A program made the translations under genes and the position numbers. Positions 19,601 to 31,643 of a stretch of 64,000 nucleotides of DNA are shown here, in pieces. The stretch comes from Cyrtodaria siliqua (taxonomy: Eukaryota; Mollusca; Bivalvia; Adapedonta; Hiatellidae): assembly GCA_037043455.1 (NCBI GenBank), contig JAWPHD010008263.1, positions 46,001 to 110,000 of the forward strand, written 5' to 3'. Numbering within the stretch: the first letter of the stretch is position 1; every line of letters begins with the position of its first letter. Below the pieces are notes generated by a model. It was not told where the DNA came from and did no database searches. It was given only the letters and a program-made list of their open reading frames with translations.

Positions 19601-22340
19601 ACTGAGAGTTTATAGTAACTGTTAACGCGGTCAAACACTTGTCAGCATTCAGTAGGTTTGCATTCATAGCTTTCCTTAACACGTCTTCATCTTACCACAA
19701 GGAACGTCGTTATCCATGACAAATAACTCTGCCTTTCATTTCGGCAGAGTTCTACAGCCTTTTAAAGCTTATATTAGAAGTAACATGGTAAACAATCATG
19801 AATGTTTTCCACTTATCAGTATTAAAGGGATACTGTCCATACATAAACATATTTAGAGCCACCTCAAAGAGAGAGGAGGAAATATTTTTTATTTGTTTAG
19901 TAACATATTTATTTCCAAAATTGTTACATGTTTTGGATATAGAGAAATGAAAAATCCACTTAAATACATGTACCGTCTGAAGAAGATCATTGGAATATTT
20001 AGTATTGTAGTTGTGTAATGTCGTTAACATAATTATATATGTATATTGGGCTTTATAATCTCAAAGTTACATTGTCTCTTTAAACAGAGAAATTCTTTTT
20101 CATTTAGATAAATATATTTTAAAAAAACAACTTGAAATTGATCTTAAATTTGGTTGCTGTGTATTAAATGTTTGTCAACATCTAGGTTATTTTGACTTGC
20201 TGTATAATTGTTGCAATTATCCAGTTTGTCACAACTTGTATTGTTTCGCAAAATGACATTTTAATCTAAGGGTATCATGTTTTATCAAGAAATGTCAGCC
20301 AAATTAATGTGATGTTGCTGCTGGTATTGCAATAGCAATTAACACTGGCTATAACAAAACCGATGACAGATTTAGATTCAGCCTCAAAAATACCTCAGAA
20401 ATATATACTTCATATTGGGCTACCTCAAAGGGGAAAAAAACAAAAAAATACTGAAGTGCCGAATTTCTAAAATAGCCCATGACAAGAAAGTTGAATTTTG
20501 GGAGGTGCTCTAAATAAAAACTTTTTTCGATTTGGCTCGATGCAGGGAACCAGAAAATGTGTTGATATGTTAAAATGTTATGCACGGACACTCATTTACA
20601 TTTCGAACACATACAGAGCAAGACACTTTATTTGCATTGTTTAATACTGGTTCTACCTAGGAAGACATTGAGAGTGATTCTTACAATCCATATAAAATAA
20701 ATAAGTTCAAACTAATATGAAAAGAGATATTGCAAATGAATTTGGTGGTCTGTATTGTAACACAATACAATAGAAATTATATTTGACAGTTTAATCTCCA
20801 TTTCTGTTTGTAATGTCTGTATTTTTAAGACATAAAACCAACACGTTGTTCTATAGCGACTATGTCTCTTTAATCCCATAAAGCGAGTAACATGTGATAT
20901 ATATACAGTATACAGGCAATCTACTGCTACATATTATGTACCGTAACCTGATATTGTAGCAACACTGTAGCAATGTATATTACACTACATCTCTCTCTTT
21001 TTTTAGAAGTTCATTTCTCTGAAGTTTGTTATTAAATTCATTCTGTATAATCAAACAATGATTGTTTTAGAGTATAACTTTTTTTTTTTGAAAATCCCAT
21101 GTTTTTTTAAAAAGTCTGAATCAACGAAATTCCACTGTTAATAGTTCACTTAAAGTTTATCAATTAACAGCTTATTTTGTCTGTGAAACAAAAACAAACC
21201 ACTGGCGTGGTATTTATCTAGTGTTGATAAATTCTCCTGCTGAGTTAATTTGAAACAAAAGCAATTATAAAGGATAAACTTTTACTGGAGTATCAAATTA
21301 CCCATCTGCAGTAGCCATATAAAGTAATTATGTTCCTGTCAAACCTTAAAAATTGAAATGTGCAAAGATTGAAATATGTATGTATTTAAACAGAAACGAA
21401 ATATAGTTTATGGATGGCTAAGAACAATGTCCAGTGGCAGTGAGTTTAGATATGAAATCTGGTACTCCACAATTTTATATTGCTCAACAGTCAAATTTGA
21501 AATTTGGAGATGTTACATGTATTGTAAAATTTGGAGACGGTACATGCATTTAAGAAACAACTGACCTTGACACAGGGTCATTTGGAAAGTTATTGGAATA
21601 AGAACAATGACAATTTTCAATTTCTTTATTACGATTTTGGCCTCCGGCCCATAACACAATGCATTTTATATACAAACAAACAAATAAATATGCAACTGGT
21701 GCACCCAACATATATACATAGATTTAATATACAAAACCCCCAATATTTTAGGCAATCAACGCGAAAAAACTACATATTCACAAAGTCTCTAAAAAACATG
21801 TTCTTTTGTGAAAAGCATGAAATATAAACATGGCTAAATGTTTTATAATTAATGGATTTTCATTTGAAAACAATGATTTGAATGTGTACAGAGAATAATT
21901 ATGTGTAAATTGTATTGGTAAATATTTCAGTCTTAAATCATCATACAGTTTGCATTCAAATATAAAGTGATATTTATTTTCTACGGTGTTTCGGCAATGT
22001 TTGCATACCCTTTCATTCCTAGGAATACCTCTGTATCTCCCTTTTTCTATTTCGAGGTCATGCGAAGAAGTTCGAAAAGATGATAGTGCATGCCTGAATT
22101 TTTGTATTGTAAGGCAATTTAAATATTGTTCAACTTGAAATCTGTTTTAAAATCTCGGTATAATTCTAATTTTTGGTTAGTGTGAATGTTTTCGGACCAT
22201 GTTTGATGAAACTGTCATTTTCGACAGTTTGGTTTACCCATACGTATCCAAAACCGTTCATGTAAAGATTCATTCTTAACTGTGTTAAGTTATGTTATAT
22301 ATGAAATTTGAACACTCTTCACTATAGGACAAAAAAGTAA
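19601..22340. other. Intergenic, little recognised
   Basis: AT-rich sequence with no credible gene. At about 21500-21610, GGTACATGCATTTAAG followed by TGACCTTGACACAGGGTCAT and GGAAAGTTATTGGAATAAGA is a diverged arm of the hairpin element described next. Nothing else could be supported. Confidence 0.4.
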
Positions 22341-22344
22341 TTTT

Positions 22345-22735
22345 AACACAGTTTTTGAAGACGGTATATGTATTTAAGTGACTTTGACTCCGACCCATTG
22401 TCAGTTGGAGAGCTGGAAGTTATTGGCATTAAGACGGACAATGACAAGGAGGTTATATATGAACGTACTGCAATAAGAAGATCAATAACCTGTGATGTTT
22501 TATATGAAATTTGAAAACTACTCCAAAGGACAACAAAGTTATAAGAACTTTAACGCAAACCTTAACCAAAACCTTAACGCTAACATATTGCATTGTAACT
22601 TTCTTGTCCTTGGGAGTAGAATGTTCAAATTTTATATATAACCTCCTGGTCATTGTCTTTCCTAATGCCAATAACTTCCAGCCCTCCAACTGACCCTGGG
22701 TTGGAGTCAAGATCACTTAAATACATGTAAGTCAT
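22345..22735. mobile_element. Hairpin (foldback MITE-like) element
   Basis: The left arm reads ATGTATTTAAGTGACTTTGA, then GTTGGAGAGCTGGAAGTTAT and ACAATGACAAGGAGGTTATA. The right arm is the reverse complement: TATAACCTCCTGGTCATTGT, ATAACTTCCAGCCCTCCAAC and GATCACTTAAATACATGTAA. Arms are about 110 bp around a 150-bp middle. The middle itself has inverted phrases (TTTGAAAACTACTCC ... GGAGTAGAATGTTCAAA). Noncoding. Confidence 0.75.
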
Positions 22736-23209
22736 TTGTCATCCAATCTTTACCAAACTTTACCAGATTGTTAATGCCAATAAAAGCTCGGACAAGTTCG
22801 AAAACCAACATAAGAGCTATACTTTACCCGAATTACATAATGCGCATCAACTGATTCAATTGTCCAACCACTTCCTTCTGAAAGCCAACTTTCAATTCTA
22901 TTTATAATTTCACCAGCTGATTTATCTTTAATAGTGCATCTTAATTTCATTTATGTCTGTAATTAATAATGCTTTGGAAGTAAAATAAACTGTTTTGTTC
23001 GAAGTTATATTGCCTCTGTCTTTATCTCCAGACGATATTTTTAAAAAAGTAATTTTCAAATCAACACTCATTTTAAAACCATGGTATGAATGGAATGTCA
23101 CTTCATGTGTTTGTGGTTAATTTTAATATTCTTAAAGATAATGTTTATATCACAAAATTTTACAACGTTTACCTTTACAGAATTCAAGCAATCATTAGTG
23201 TTAACTTGC

Positions 23210-24420
23210 TGTTTTCATAACAAATTCTAAACAAGAGGCCCAAGCTCTACTGGCTGTATGGAGTCTGTGGTTGGGGATGGTTGGGGGAATTAGTTGTTGC
23301 AGCACTTAAGACAAAACCGTTTGCGCTGCACTGAGCAAAATGGCAGTCGAACATATACATTATTGCAAGTTCACCAAGTTGTACTCATGTTTTATATATG
23401 TTGTGCCTCGAGTCCCTAAATGACCATACCAAATTAGAATCAAATGCATTCATATTTGGACAAGATATGCTATTTTCTTTGTGTTTCTTTTACCGGAGCC
23501 CTAGGGGACCCCTGTGGATGGAGTCGAAATACAAAATCTTATTGCGCATCTACACATCCCTAACTAAGAAACACATCATACATGAACTTGATATGTCAAT
23601 TGAATTGAATTGTATGTTATAGTCGCACCAACAGCCATGGACTGTATGTCTATGCAACAGCTAACGTCATATGGCGACTTTCCAGCTTTCATTGGTGGAG
23701 GAAGACCCCGGGTGCCCCTCCAGGCACTTTTCATGCACCTGGGTAGAACCACTGACGTTCCACAAGCCAGCTGGATAGCTTCCTCACATAACGATTTCCC
23801 TGTAGAGGAGTCCCTTTATGCAGGTGGTCAAATCCCATTGTATATATGTTGTGCCTCGAGTCCATAAATGACCATACCACATTTGAATAATAACCATTGA
23901 CATTTGGACAAGATATGCATTTTTTGTGACTTTTGACCCAATTACTCCCTAGTGGGCCCCAGTGGGTGAAGTCAAAATCTGAGACATTATTGTGCATCTA
24001 CACATCCTAACTAAGATAAACACACTACACAAACTTGAAATCTCAAAGGTTATAGAAGCAGTTAGTGTCATGAGGCCGAAACTCTGTAATAGTAAATTAC
24101 TGCAAGCTCTCCAAGTTGTATCCCTGTAGAGGGGCCCCTTTACACAGGAGGACAAAACCCATATTATAAATGTTATGCCTGGAGTCCCTAAATGACCATA
24201 CCAAATTAGAATGAAATGCCTTCACATTTGGACAAGATATGCACTTTTTTTGTACCCTCTATGGGGGCCCAGCGGATGGAGTCAAAATACAAAAACATAC
24301 TGCCCATCTACATAATTATCCTTAAATAAGAATACACCACATATGAACTTGAAATCTCAAATGGTTAGTTTGACATATTTTTTTCAACCAGACTACTCTA
24401 TATGTAGCTGCGAGATTCAT
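23210..24420. repeat. Tandemly arranged dispersed repeat, about 300-450 bp units
   Basis: Three diverged copies of TGCCTCGAGTCCCTAAATGA and CCATACCAAATTAGAAT, then TTTGGACAAGATATGC, a GGGGACCCCTGTGGATGGAG-like stretch and CATCTACACATCC-TAACTAAG. Copies start near 23.40, 23.85 and 24.17 kb. The left end ACAAGAGGCCCAAGCTCTAC recurs at 24.71 kb. ORFs here are not conserved between copies. Confidence 0.65.
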
Positions 24421-24699
24421 AGCTCTTATGGTGTGTACCTACTATAGAGCTATGATGTGATCCTTTATATAATTGGTAGGTATAAGGATCAATCCAGCAA
24501 GAGGTTTCTGAAGACATCAATCAATTCCTGCCTTAACAACTGCTGGGTTTCAATAGACTTAACCTTAAATACCACGCCTGCATGCAAATAAACTCAGCAA
24601 AGAGAAGAAGAACCTATCCATCTATGCACTTTGTGTACAACTGTCAACATATTTTTCTGGAGTGTTTACCTTTTCGAAATATCTTGCGCTGAGTTGTTC

Positions 24700-26090
24700 C
24701 GTATTTAACAAGAGGCCCAAGAGGGCCTGTATTCGCTCTACTGGCTATATGGAGTCCATGGTGGGGAACATGACATTGATATGCGCAACTAGGCTTTTTA
24801 CTGATCATTCCTACAAAGTTTCGTTGAAATCCAACAACGGGTTCAGGAGAACTAGTCCGGACAAAGTTTGTGTATTAAAACCTTAAAAGTGCCATTACTC
24901 CGCCAAAAATCATTCAACCGTAGTACGGTGATGATATGCACAACTGGGCCTGGTACTGATCATCCCTAAAAAGTTTCGCTGAAATCGGGCCATGAGTTCA
25001 GAAGAGACTAATCACGACAAAGTTTGTACAGTAAAACCTTTAAGGGTCATAACTCTGCCAAACATCATTCAACTAGAACCGTGTTCAGCTAGAACACGGC
25101 GATGGTATGCACAATTAGGCTTGATACTGATCAACTTTGCCAAGTTACAGCCGGAACACGGTGATGATATGCCCAACTAGGCTTGGTACTGATCATCCCT
25201 GCAAACTTTCATTGAAATCCGGCCAAATGAAGGCCATATCGTCTTTTTAACTAAAATCAAGGGCCATAACTCTGGTATTAATAATTCAATTTGGCTGGTT
25301 GTTGAACTTGTCCAAGCTTTCATTGATATTAGCAACCTGGAAAAGTTTGGCAAAATCGGATGAAAAATGAAAGCCATATCATCTTAACGAGGCAAAATAC
25401 AGCATTTCTAACTAAATCAAGAGCCATAACTCTTGTGTTACTAGTCCAATCTCTCTGGGTTTTCAGTCTTGTCCGACTTTTCGTTGATATTAACAATCTA
25501 TGCAAGTTTGGTAAAGATCAAATAATAAGTGAAGGTGCTAGAGTGTTCACAAGGCAGAATACGACATTTTTCAGCAAATCAAGGGCCATAACTCCGGTGT
25601 TACTTCTCAGAGCTTTCATTCATATTAACAATCTATGCACGTTTGGTAAAAATAAAATAATAAATGAAGATGCTAGAATGTTCACAAGGCAGAATATGGC
25701 ACTTTTCAGCAAATCAAGGGCCATAACTCCGGTGTTATTGATCCGATCATGGCTAGTTTTCAAACTTTTCTAAGATTGTATTGATATTAACAATCTGTGC
25801 AATTTTGGTAAAGATCAAATAATAAATGAAGGTTCTAGAGTGGTCATAAGGAAGACAAGGCTTAATATGACTCCGGTGAAACTAATCCGATCTGGCTGGT
25901 TTTTGAACATGTCCGAGCTTTCATTGATATAAAGACACTGGCAAAGTTTCGTAAAGATCCGATTTATAATGAAGGCCCTAGAGTGTTCACAAGGCAAAAG
26001 TTAACGGACGGACGGACGCACGGACGCACGACGGACAACTCATCATCCCATAAGCTCTGCTGGCCTTTGGTCAGTAGAGCTAAAAACTTA
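24700..26090. mobile_element. Composite nonautonomous element, AAGAGGCCC start to AGCTCTGCTGGCC end
   Basis: Begins AACAAGAGGCCCAAGAGGGC. It runs through about 150-bp units (GTTTCGTTGAAATCC, CCTTAAAAGTGCCATTACTC, GCACAACTGGGCCTGGTACT), then about 190-bp units (GGCAAAATACAGCATTTCTA, AAGAGCCATAACTCTTGTGT, GTTTGGTAAAGATCAAATAA). It closes with ACGGACGGACGGACGCACGG and CATAAGCTCTGCTGGCCTTT. The 190-bp units and closing end are the reverse-sense partner of 18.97-19.6 kb. The 150-bp units return inverted at 45.25-45.9 kb. Confidence 0.6.
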
Positions 26091-26602
26091 AACCCGCCCA
26101 CGTTAACCAGAATTTGAGTACGGCAGAGTTAAGTTTCCAAATATGGAACAAGACGTAACACGAGAACGAGATTATTTCGATTGTAAATAATAAATATTTC
26201 TGAAATAAACCGTGGTTTGTCAAAAGTGTCATTCTTCTCTTTGCCGAATTTTATGCATGCACATGTGGTGTTTAAGATTTGTTCTGTTTAAATGTGATTG
26301 TGGTTTATGCAGGCATTGCGTGATGTCTTCAGAAACCTCGTCGAAAAAGTGTGTATTGAAGTTGGTAGGGGTCCTACCCATCATTCAAGGCATGGGAATC
26401 ATGGCTCTATGGTACCATAAGAGCCATGATACTCATTTAACTTGACATTTAAAACTATGTCAAATTATTTCTTAAAGGCAGAATATGCTTATTAACACAT
26501 AAACTGAAACAGTTGATGAAGCACTCGATCGGAAGCATTACAACTTAGAGAATTAAGCTAACAAATAAACTGAATAAAATTAAACTGAACACTGTAACAC
26601 AC

Positions 26603-28199
26603 TGTCATAAAATGTCACGGGTAGAGCGTATTGGTCACACATAGCTCTTGTAAGCACCTGTTAGTTACACCCTAATTCATTGTTAAGTTGAAACAAATTC
26701 ACAATGTCCATGATATATTCAGGTAACACGGATTTAAGTGGCCGCCAAAGGAGCCGTTTAATAAGTTTAGTTTTGTGCTAATGCATGTAAAAGTATAGGT
26801 CTATCTCCTTAAACGGCAAAATTGTATAAGGGTCCTTTCGTGTTGATATTAATACTGCGAATTTAGCCACGTATGTCACGGAATGAACAGGGAAATAATG
26901 GTTTGGGCGTAACGTTTGCTATAAAATCCATTGTCTTGTAGTTTTGGCCGAGATTGCTTGATAGTTGCTTTGTCTGGAGCAGGAGTTGGACGGCGAAATT
27001 CACAGGCAATATGTGGTCAGTATTTATTTTATTAACTTTTATCGTACATTGGTATTCAGTGAGCGGCGCCATCTTGGTTGGCGGTTACGACGTCCGGTTA
27101 GCTTTGATGTTTCTCAAACATTAACTTGACACTAGCATATGATTTTGAAGTTACTTTATTAGATGTAATTATTGTAATTGATCATTAATTGTAAAACAAT
27201 ATTAATTTGATAACAGTGGATAATAGGTGCATTAGTCAACGTTGGCGTATAACTCAGTGATTGTAATACACGATTGTTAACATTAGTTAACAATGAGATG
27301 AGTGACTAGTATAAATGTTCGACGCGTATGCATAGCGTTGTATAATATGGGCATTAGTTGACATACATGTGTGTATGCATAACTCAGTGAGTGTAATATA
27401 CGAGTGATTTGCTAACGTTGTATATTACTAGTATTAGGGGCATTGATTAACAGCGACGTACATGGCGTATACATGGCGTTGTAGAATATGTATACATTGC
27501 TACTCATCATTAGTACAGCTTACATATATTTATTAAATAATGATTTGTTTGGGTAATGATAATTATGCAAGATGGTTATGTTTATCAACCGACATCTAAA
27601 ACGTATGTATAATTACAGCCTAAGCCATCCAGGTGTGGATGTAAGCCTTCCGGAGTGGAGCTAAGCTTCCACGCATAACGTTAAGAGCGGTGGAGACGGT
27701 CCCCGTACCTGCGCAACATGGCCAGATTCTAGTAGCGACAACCCCCGGGACACGAGGTGGGCCCGTTATCAGTCCTCACTGGAGGAACATCATCCACAAC
27801 CTCAGTGGAGGTTAATCATCATACATATCACGTCATCAACCATTATAGAAGGCATTTAATGACAATCACTCATTGGATTCGCGCATCATCATATTCATGA
27901 GCTCTCGCGCATCACAGTTATCGCGCTAGATCATAGATCAACATTGTTATAACTTTTACAACACTTTAGTGTCGTATATAATCAGTCGACACATTCAGTA
28001 TTTGTAATAATACTAAGAACGTCTTAAACGTTCATGAGAACATTCTTTTCATATTTCATCTGTGTATTCGCTTGTTTTTTTTTAGATAATTGTATATATA
28101 TTTACAGATTTTAAAAGTTGCATTAAACTTATGTAAATGCATTCACCGTCATTGATTCTTTCCTGAGTTAGCCCCAACCACTAGGGTCATCCTGCGACA
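26603..28199 (+). mobile_element. Solo LTR, family A, plus orientation
   Basis: A 1597-bp block starting TGTCATAAAATGTCACGGG and ending GGGTCATCCTGCGACA, so it has TGTC...GACA termini like LTRs. Flanks are CACAC on the left (26598-26602) and CACAA on the right (28200-28204), a 4-of-5 match for a target duplication. The whole length is present in reverse complement at 48607-50154. It holds a possible TATA (GTATATAATCAG, about 27973) and an ATTAAA near its end. It lacks primer-binding site, gag or pol alongside. An AAGATGGCGCC-type sequence near 27070 (reverse strand) resembles a YY1 site, which is weak evidence. Confidence 0.75.
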
Positions 28200-28489
28200 C
28201 ACAATATTCCGAATACATATGTGTGTATTAATTACGCTGTATCCCCTATACGTTGCGTCGATGCTAAGCACAACACAGGAAGCGCGCAGATCCAAATGGT
28301 TTATTTATAGCACAGGTAATGTTTATGTAAACACAAGAGTTAAAAAGTCAGCGTGCCTTGTTAACGAAGCGTATGTTTCTAATCAGTTGTTTATATTAAC
28401 GGCTGTGTACATCTGGGGATTTAATGCAAATTTGACGATAATACTATACACAAATACCTTTAACAAAGTCTCTATCTTCTCCGTTAAGT

Positions 28490-29237
28490 ATAACAACACA
28501 GATTTTATTAATTAACTTTACTTCAATAAGAGATATCACATACAAGTTTACATATTATGCCATACACGATTTCTCATCTTAAACACATTACATGCATGAT
28601 TTCTTTTTGACATGATAACATATGCAAATACATGATTACATTATGAAATGTATGATTGTGACATCATACATATTCTCTGTAAACATGATTACATATGGAA
28701 TGCACTATATCTGACCTCATGCATACATATCTATAAATTCATGACTACATATGCAAATACAAGATTACATATGGAATACATGATTTATGACATATACACA
28801 TTATTTTCAAATTCATGATTACATATGCAAGTATTCAATTCTGACCTCATACACATTCTCTATCAAAACATAATTACATGCGTAAATACATGATTATTCA
28901 TGCAAACGCAAGATTACATATGGAATACATAATTTCTGTCCTCATACATTTTCTTTTTAACTCATGACTACATATGCAAATACAACATAACATATGAAAT
29001 ACATGATTTCTGTCTGTGTACATATTTATATGGAATACGTGATTTTTGACCTCATTCACATTCTATTAAATTCATGACTTCATATGCAAATACAAAATTA
29101 CATATGAAATACATGATTTCTGACATACACATTTTCTTTCTAAATTCATGATAACATATGCAAGTATATAACTTTTGACTTCATACATATTCTCTGTAAA
29201 CATAATTACATACGTAAATACATGATTACATATGCAA
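28490..29237. repeat. AT-rich degenerate minisatellite, left part of direct duplication copy 1
   Basis: Loosely repeated CATGATTACATATGGAATAC, ATGATTTCTGACCTCATACA and TTCATGACTACATATGCAA phrases. About 130 bp at 28645-28790 is almost identical, in the same orientation, to about 47995-48135. The tract continues past the Maverick at 36365, so the Maverick split it. Confidence 0.8.
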
Positions 29238-29452
29238 TATATATGTATTATGGGGGTTCTGGACCACAACCAAATTACCCCAAATAATCTAAAACCACCA
29301 CACAAATTTTTTCAGTTTTACTGAAAATTAAGTCAATTAAACTGGTTATTTAGCATGTCCCAGGCGCTAAATAACCCAAGATTTTAAGATTGAATTGTGA
29401 AAATGTTTTAAATTTTGGATGTTTAAATTTTATTACAAAATAGAGGTTAAAC
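29238..29452 (+). repeat. Maverick left terminal inverted repeat
   Basis: Starts TATATATGTATTATGGGGGT, runs through GGTTATTTAGCATGTCCCAG and ends AATAGAGGTTAAAC. It is the reverse complement of 36148-36364 with only scattered differences, so the insertion is not very old. Confidence 0.92.
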
Positions 29453-29516
29453 ATTAAAACTTAGGTTGAATACAAAGGTGGTGGATCATACTCAAACACA
29501 CTACTAAAACAATAAA

Positions 29517-29678
29517 TCACACACTTTTTAGACTTTTTTGTAAGGTTGCCATTGCTTCCTTTCTTCTCTGCTCTAGTAGTTCCTTTTTTTGAACTTCACT
29601 AATTTCAAGTTTCTTTTGTTTGATGTCCTGTTTTAAACTATAATATTTATCCAACTCATCCAAAGTAATTATAGTTTC
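29517..29678 (-). CDS. Maverick small coiled-coil ORF (remnant)
   Basis: A minus-strand frame of about 53 codons bounded 5' by a stop, with no ATG at its start. It is Lys/Glu/Gln-rich (KQDIKQKKLEIS, VQKKELLEQRRKEAM) and reads as a helical, probably coiled-coil, segment. It lies at the 3' end of the minus-strand gene series next to the left terminal repeat. It may be the tail of a damaged structural or accessory protein. No family is recognised. Confidence 0.4.
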   Translation of the reverse strand, partial: ETIITLDELDKYYSLKQDIKQKKLEISEVQKKELLEQRRKEAMATLQKSLKSV

Positions 29679-29688
29679 TTAATTTTGT

Positions 29689-29853
29689 TTATGAAATCAA
29701 TTTGTACGCCACAAATCCAGTTGCAGCCATGCCCACCACAATAAACGTAATTTCTCTATTCTGTTGATCCGGAGATGGTGTATAAAAATCACTCAACTTG
29801 GGCTCCGGTTCCAAAAGCAAATGTTTACCAGTTATATAATAATACTGTTTCAT
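29689..29853 (-). CDS. Maverick small membrane-anchor protein
   Basis: Reads from ATG (29851-29853) for 54 residues to TAA. The first half is polar (MKQYYYITGKHLLLEPEPKL). The C-terminus is one hydrophobic segment, ITFIVVGMAATGFVAYKLI, so the product is predicted to be a single-pass tail-anchored protein. The same frame is open upstream for about 30 more codons (to about 29945) without an ATG, which hints that the start is lost. It directly follows the HTH/membrane gene. Function unknown. Confidence 0.5.
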   Translation of the reverse strand: MKQYYYITGKHLLLEPEPKLSDFYTPSPDQQNREITFIVVGMAATGFVAYKLIS

Positions 29854-29969
29854 AGCCTGGTCTACATCATCAAAAGTCTGCTCTGCATGATGCTCTTTTT
29901 GCAGTTCAAGTTTATAATAGCTTATTTTATAATTCCCAATGAATTACCTCAAAAATCTGTTGCAGCTCC

Positions 29970-30530
29970 TTAAAATAAATCAAACGGGTCTGGTACTTTT
30001 TTAAAAATACTTGGTTTTGTTGGTGCCGGTATTTCTGGTTTGGTCTCTACATGCTTCCAAGTTTTACATAGCACTTGCCATACAGCAAAACCAGTAATGG
30101 CACAATATACAACTGTTTTGGTAAAATCTGTGTATTCTTGCAAAGTCTTGGTTACGTCTTCCAGTTTATAGGATTCTGTATTTTCTTTTTCCAGTATAGA
30201 CTGTGTATCTGACTCTGACACAGCATCCAGTGAATCCAGTATATTTTGCATTAGTTCCGTTTGTCTATCCATCTTTGTCTCTTTCTGCCCTAATCTTGCA
30301 TACAAATCTTCTACAACAACTTCTCTCTGTGGAACGTATGGTTCTATTTGTATTCTAGGAGAGTCTGGAGACTATTTTGTAATCCTTTCTACTATAGGTT
30401 TTGCATCCCATAATCTTTGCAATCTCCCCCAACCAATATTATACTTTTTTTGTATCTCTGACGCAGACAAAACACCTTTTGATTTTTTTATCTCCTCTAT
30501 GTCTTCCAAAGAAAGTTTTGTTTTTCCCAT
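29970..30530 (-). CDS. Maverick HTH/transmembrane protein with internal TAG
   Basis: The frame opens at ATG 30528-30530. Its first 52 residues look like a compact homeodomain-like helix-turn-helix (SASEIQKKYNIGWGRLQRLW), so DNA binding is likely. A TAG at 30372-30374 interrupts it. The same frame then runs 134 codons to TAG at 29970 with no other break. The second part is acidic and helical (QNILDSLDAVSESD, SYKLEDVTKTLQEY). It then has a hydrophobic segment, TVVYCAITGFAVWQVL, and a Pro-rich tail. HTH plus membrane segment resembles accessory proteins seen in some Mavericks, though I cannot name a family. The TAG is either decay or a separator of two products. Confidence 0.65.
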
Positions 30531-30544
30531 TTTTCTTGTATGTG

Positions 30545-30983
30545 TATAAAAAATAAAATTAAATTAAAATAGAGTATGAAATTAAAAGAAGCTATAATGT
30601 TTTATAATGAGCTAAATACAACACTAAAATGGATTACAGCAGAATTAAAATGGGTTGTGAGGGAACTAAAATGGATTTCAGTGGAGTATAAGACCAAAAC
30701 ATGCTATAATGGGCTATAATGAAATAAATTACTTGTAACAATGCTAAATACAGCATTAAAGTGGATTACAACAGAACAAAAGGGGAGTATAGCAGCACTA
30801 AAGTGGATTCTAGTGGAGTATAAGACCAAAACATGCTATAATGAGCTATAATGAAATAAATTGTTTGTAACAATGCTAAATACAGCATTAAAGTGGATTA
30901 CAACAGAATTAAAATGGATTACAGTGGAGTATAGATGATTAAAACGAGCTTGAAATATTATAATATAAGCCACAGCAAACTAA
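30545..30983. repeat. Internal tandem repeat between HTH gene and integrase
   Basis: Two to three copies of a block of about 120-150 bp. It contains CAATGCTAAATACAGCATTA, AAGTGGATTACAACAGAA, GTGGAGTATAAGACCAAAAC and ATGCTATAATGAGCTATAAT. It sits where the 5' part of the integrase and, in larger Mavericks, other genes would lie. Confidence 0.75.
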
Positions 30984-31643
30984 AAGACTTATAAATATGC
31001 GTTGACTGTGGTTGATATTGCAAGTAGATACAAAGAAAAGCCACTGACTTCCAAGGATAGCACAGAAGTTGCCAAAGCATTTGAGAAAATATACAGTCGG
31101 CATTTGAAATTTCCAAAATTATTACAAGTGGATCCAGGCAGAGAATTTATGGGTGCAGTATCACAGTTGATGGCAAAACATAAAGTAAATATCAGACGGG
31201 GCAGAACAGAAATACACAGAGACCAAGCTTTAGTAGAAAGATTTAACAGAACATTAGCTGAAAGATTATTTGGCTATCAGTATGCTAAGGAAATAGATTC
31301 ACAAAAACGTAATAGAGAATGGGTAAAGAGATTACCAGAAGTTGTTAAAGCAATAAATGTGGAAACAAAAAAGCCCCTTCCTGTTGAAACAAAAACATTA
31401 AAAAGTGATCCTATCTGTATGAATGCAAGTGTAAGCTATTTAAATCAACCCGGGGAACAAGAAGGTGGAAGACGCAGAGCAACTGATACAATGTGGAGTG
31501 TAGATATTCACAAGATTAAAAGTTATATGGTGACGCAAGGTATAAGAGTTTATTATTTGAAATTACCAGCGCCACAGAGAGGATTTGTCAAAGAAGAATT
31601 ACTTATTGTTCCTGCTGATACCCAAATTCATAAGTTTTTATAG
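30984..31643 (+). CDS. Maverick integrase, 5'-truncated
   Basis: Retrovirus-like (rve) integrase core. The frame opens just after TAA at 30981 with KTYKYALTVVDIASRYKE. It has no ATG and lacks the N-terminal zinc-binding part. The catalytic triad is visible: Asp in VVDIAS, Asp in LQVDPGREF and Glu in ALVERFNRTLAERLF. A basic C-terminal domain follows, ending in VPADTQIHKFL. In Mavericks the integrase inserts the linear DNA and makes the 6-bp duplication. Here it is transcribed toward the polymerase, and its 3' end overlaps the polymerase end by about 16 bp. The catalytic core looks undamaged, but a start codon is missing. Confidence 0.88.
   Translation, partial: KTYKYALTVVDIASRYKEKPLTSKDSTEVAKAFEKIYSRHLKFPKLLQVDPGREFMGAVSQLMAKHKVNIRRGRTEIHRDQALVERFNRTLAERLFGYQYAKEIDSQKRNREWVKRLPEVVKAINVETKKPLPVETKTLKSDPICMNASVSYLNQPGEQEGGRRRATDTMWSVDIHKIKSYMVTQGIRVYYLKLPAPQRGFVKEELLIVPADTQIHKFL

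Noticed and set aside
26212..26445. Cys-rich 77-codon ORF
   Set aside because: No recognisable zinc-finger spacing or neighbouring exon signals. It contains a small palindrome (ATGGCTCT...AGAGCCAT), so it is more likely repeat-derived.
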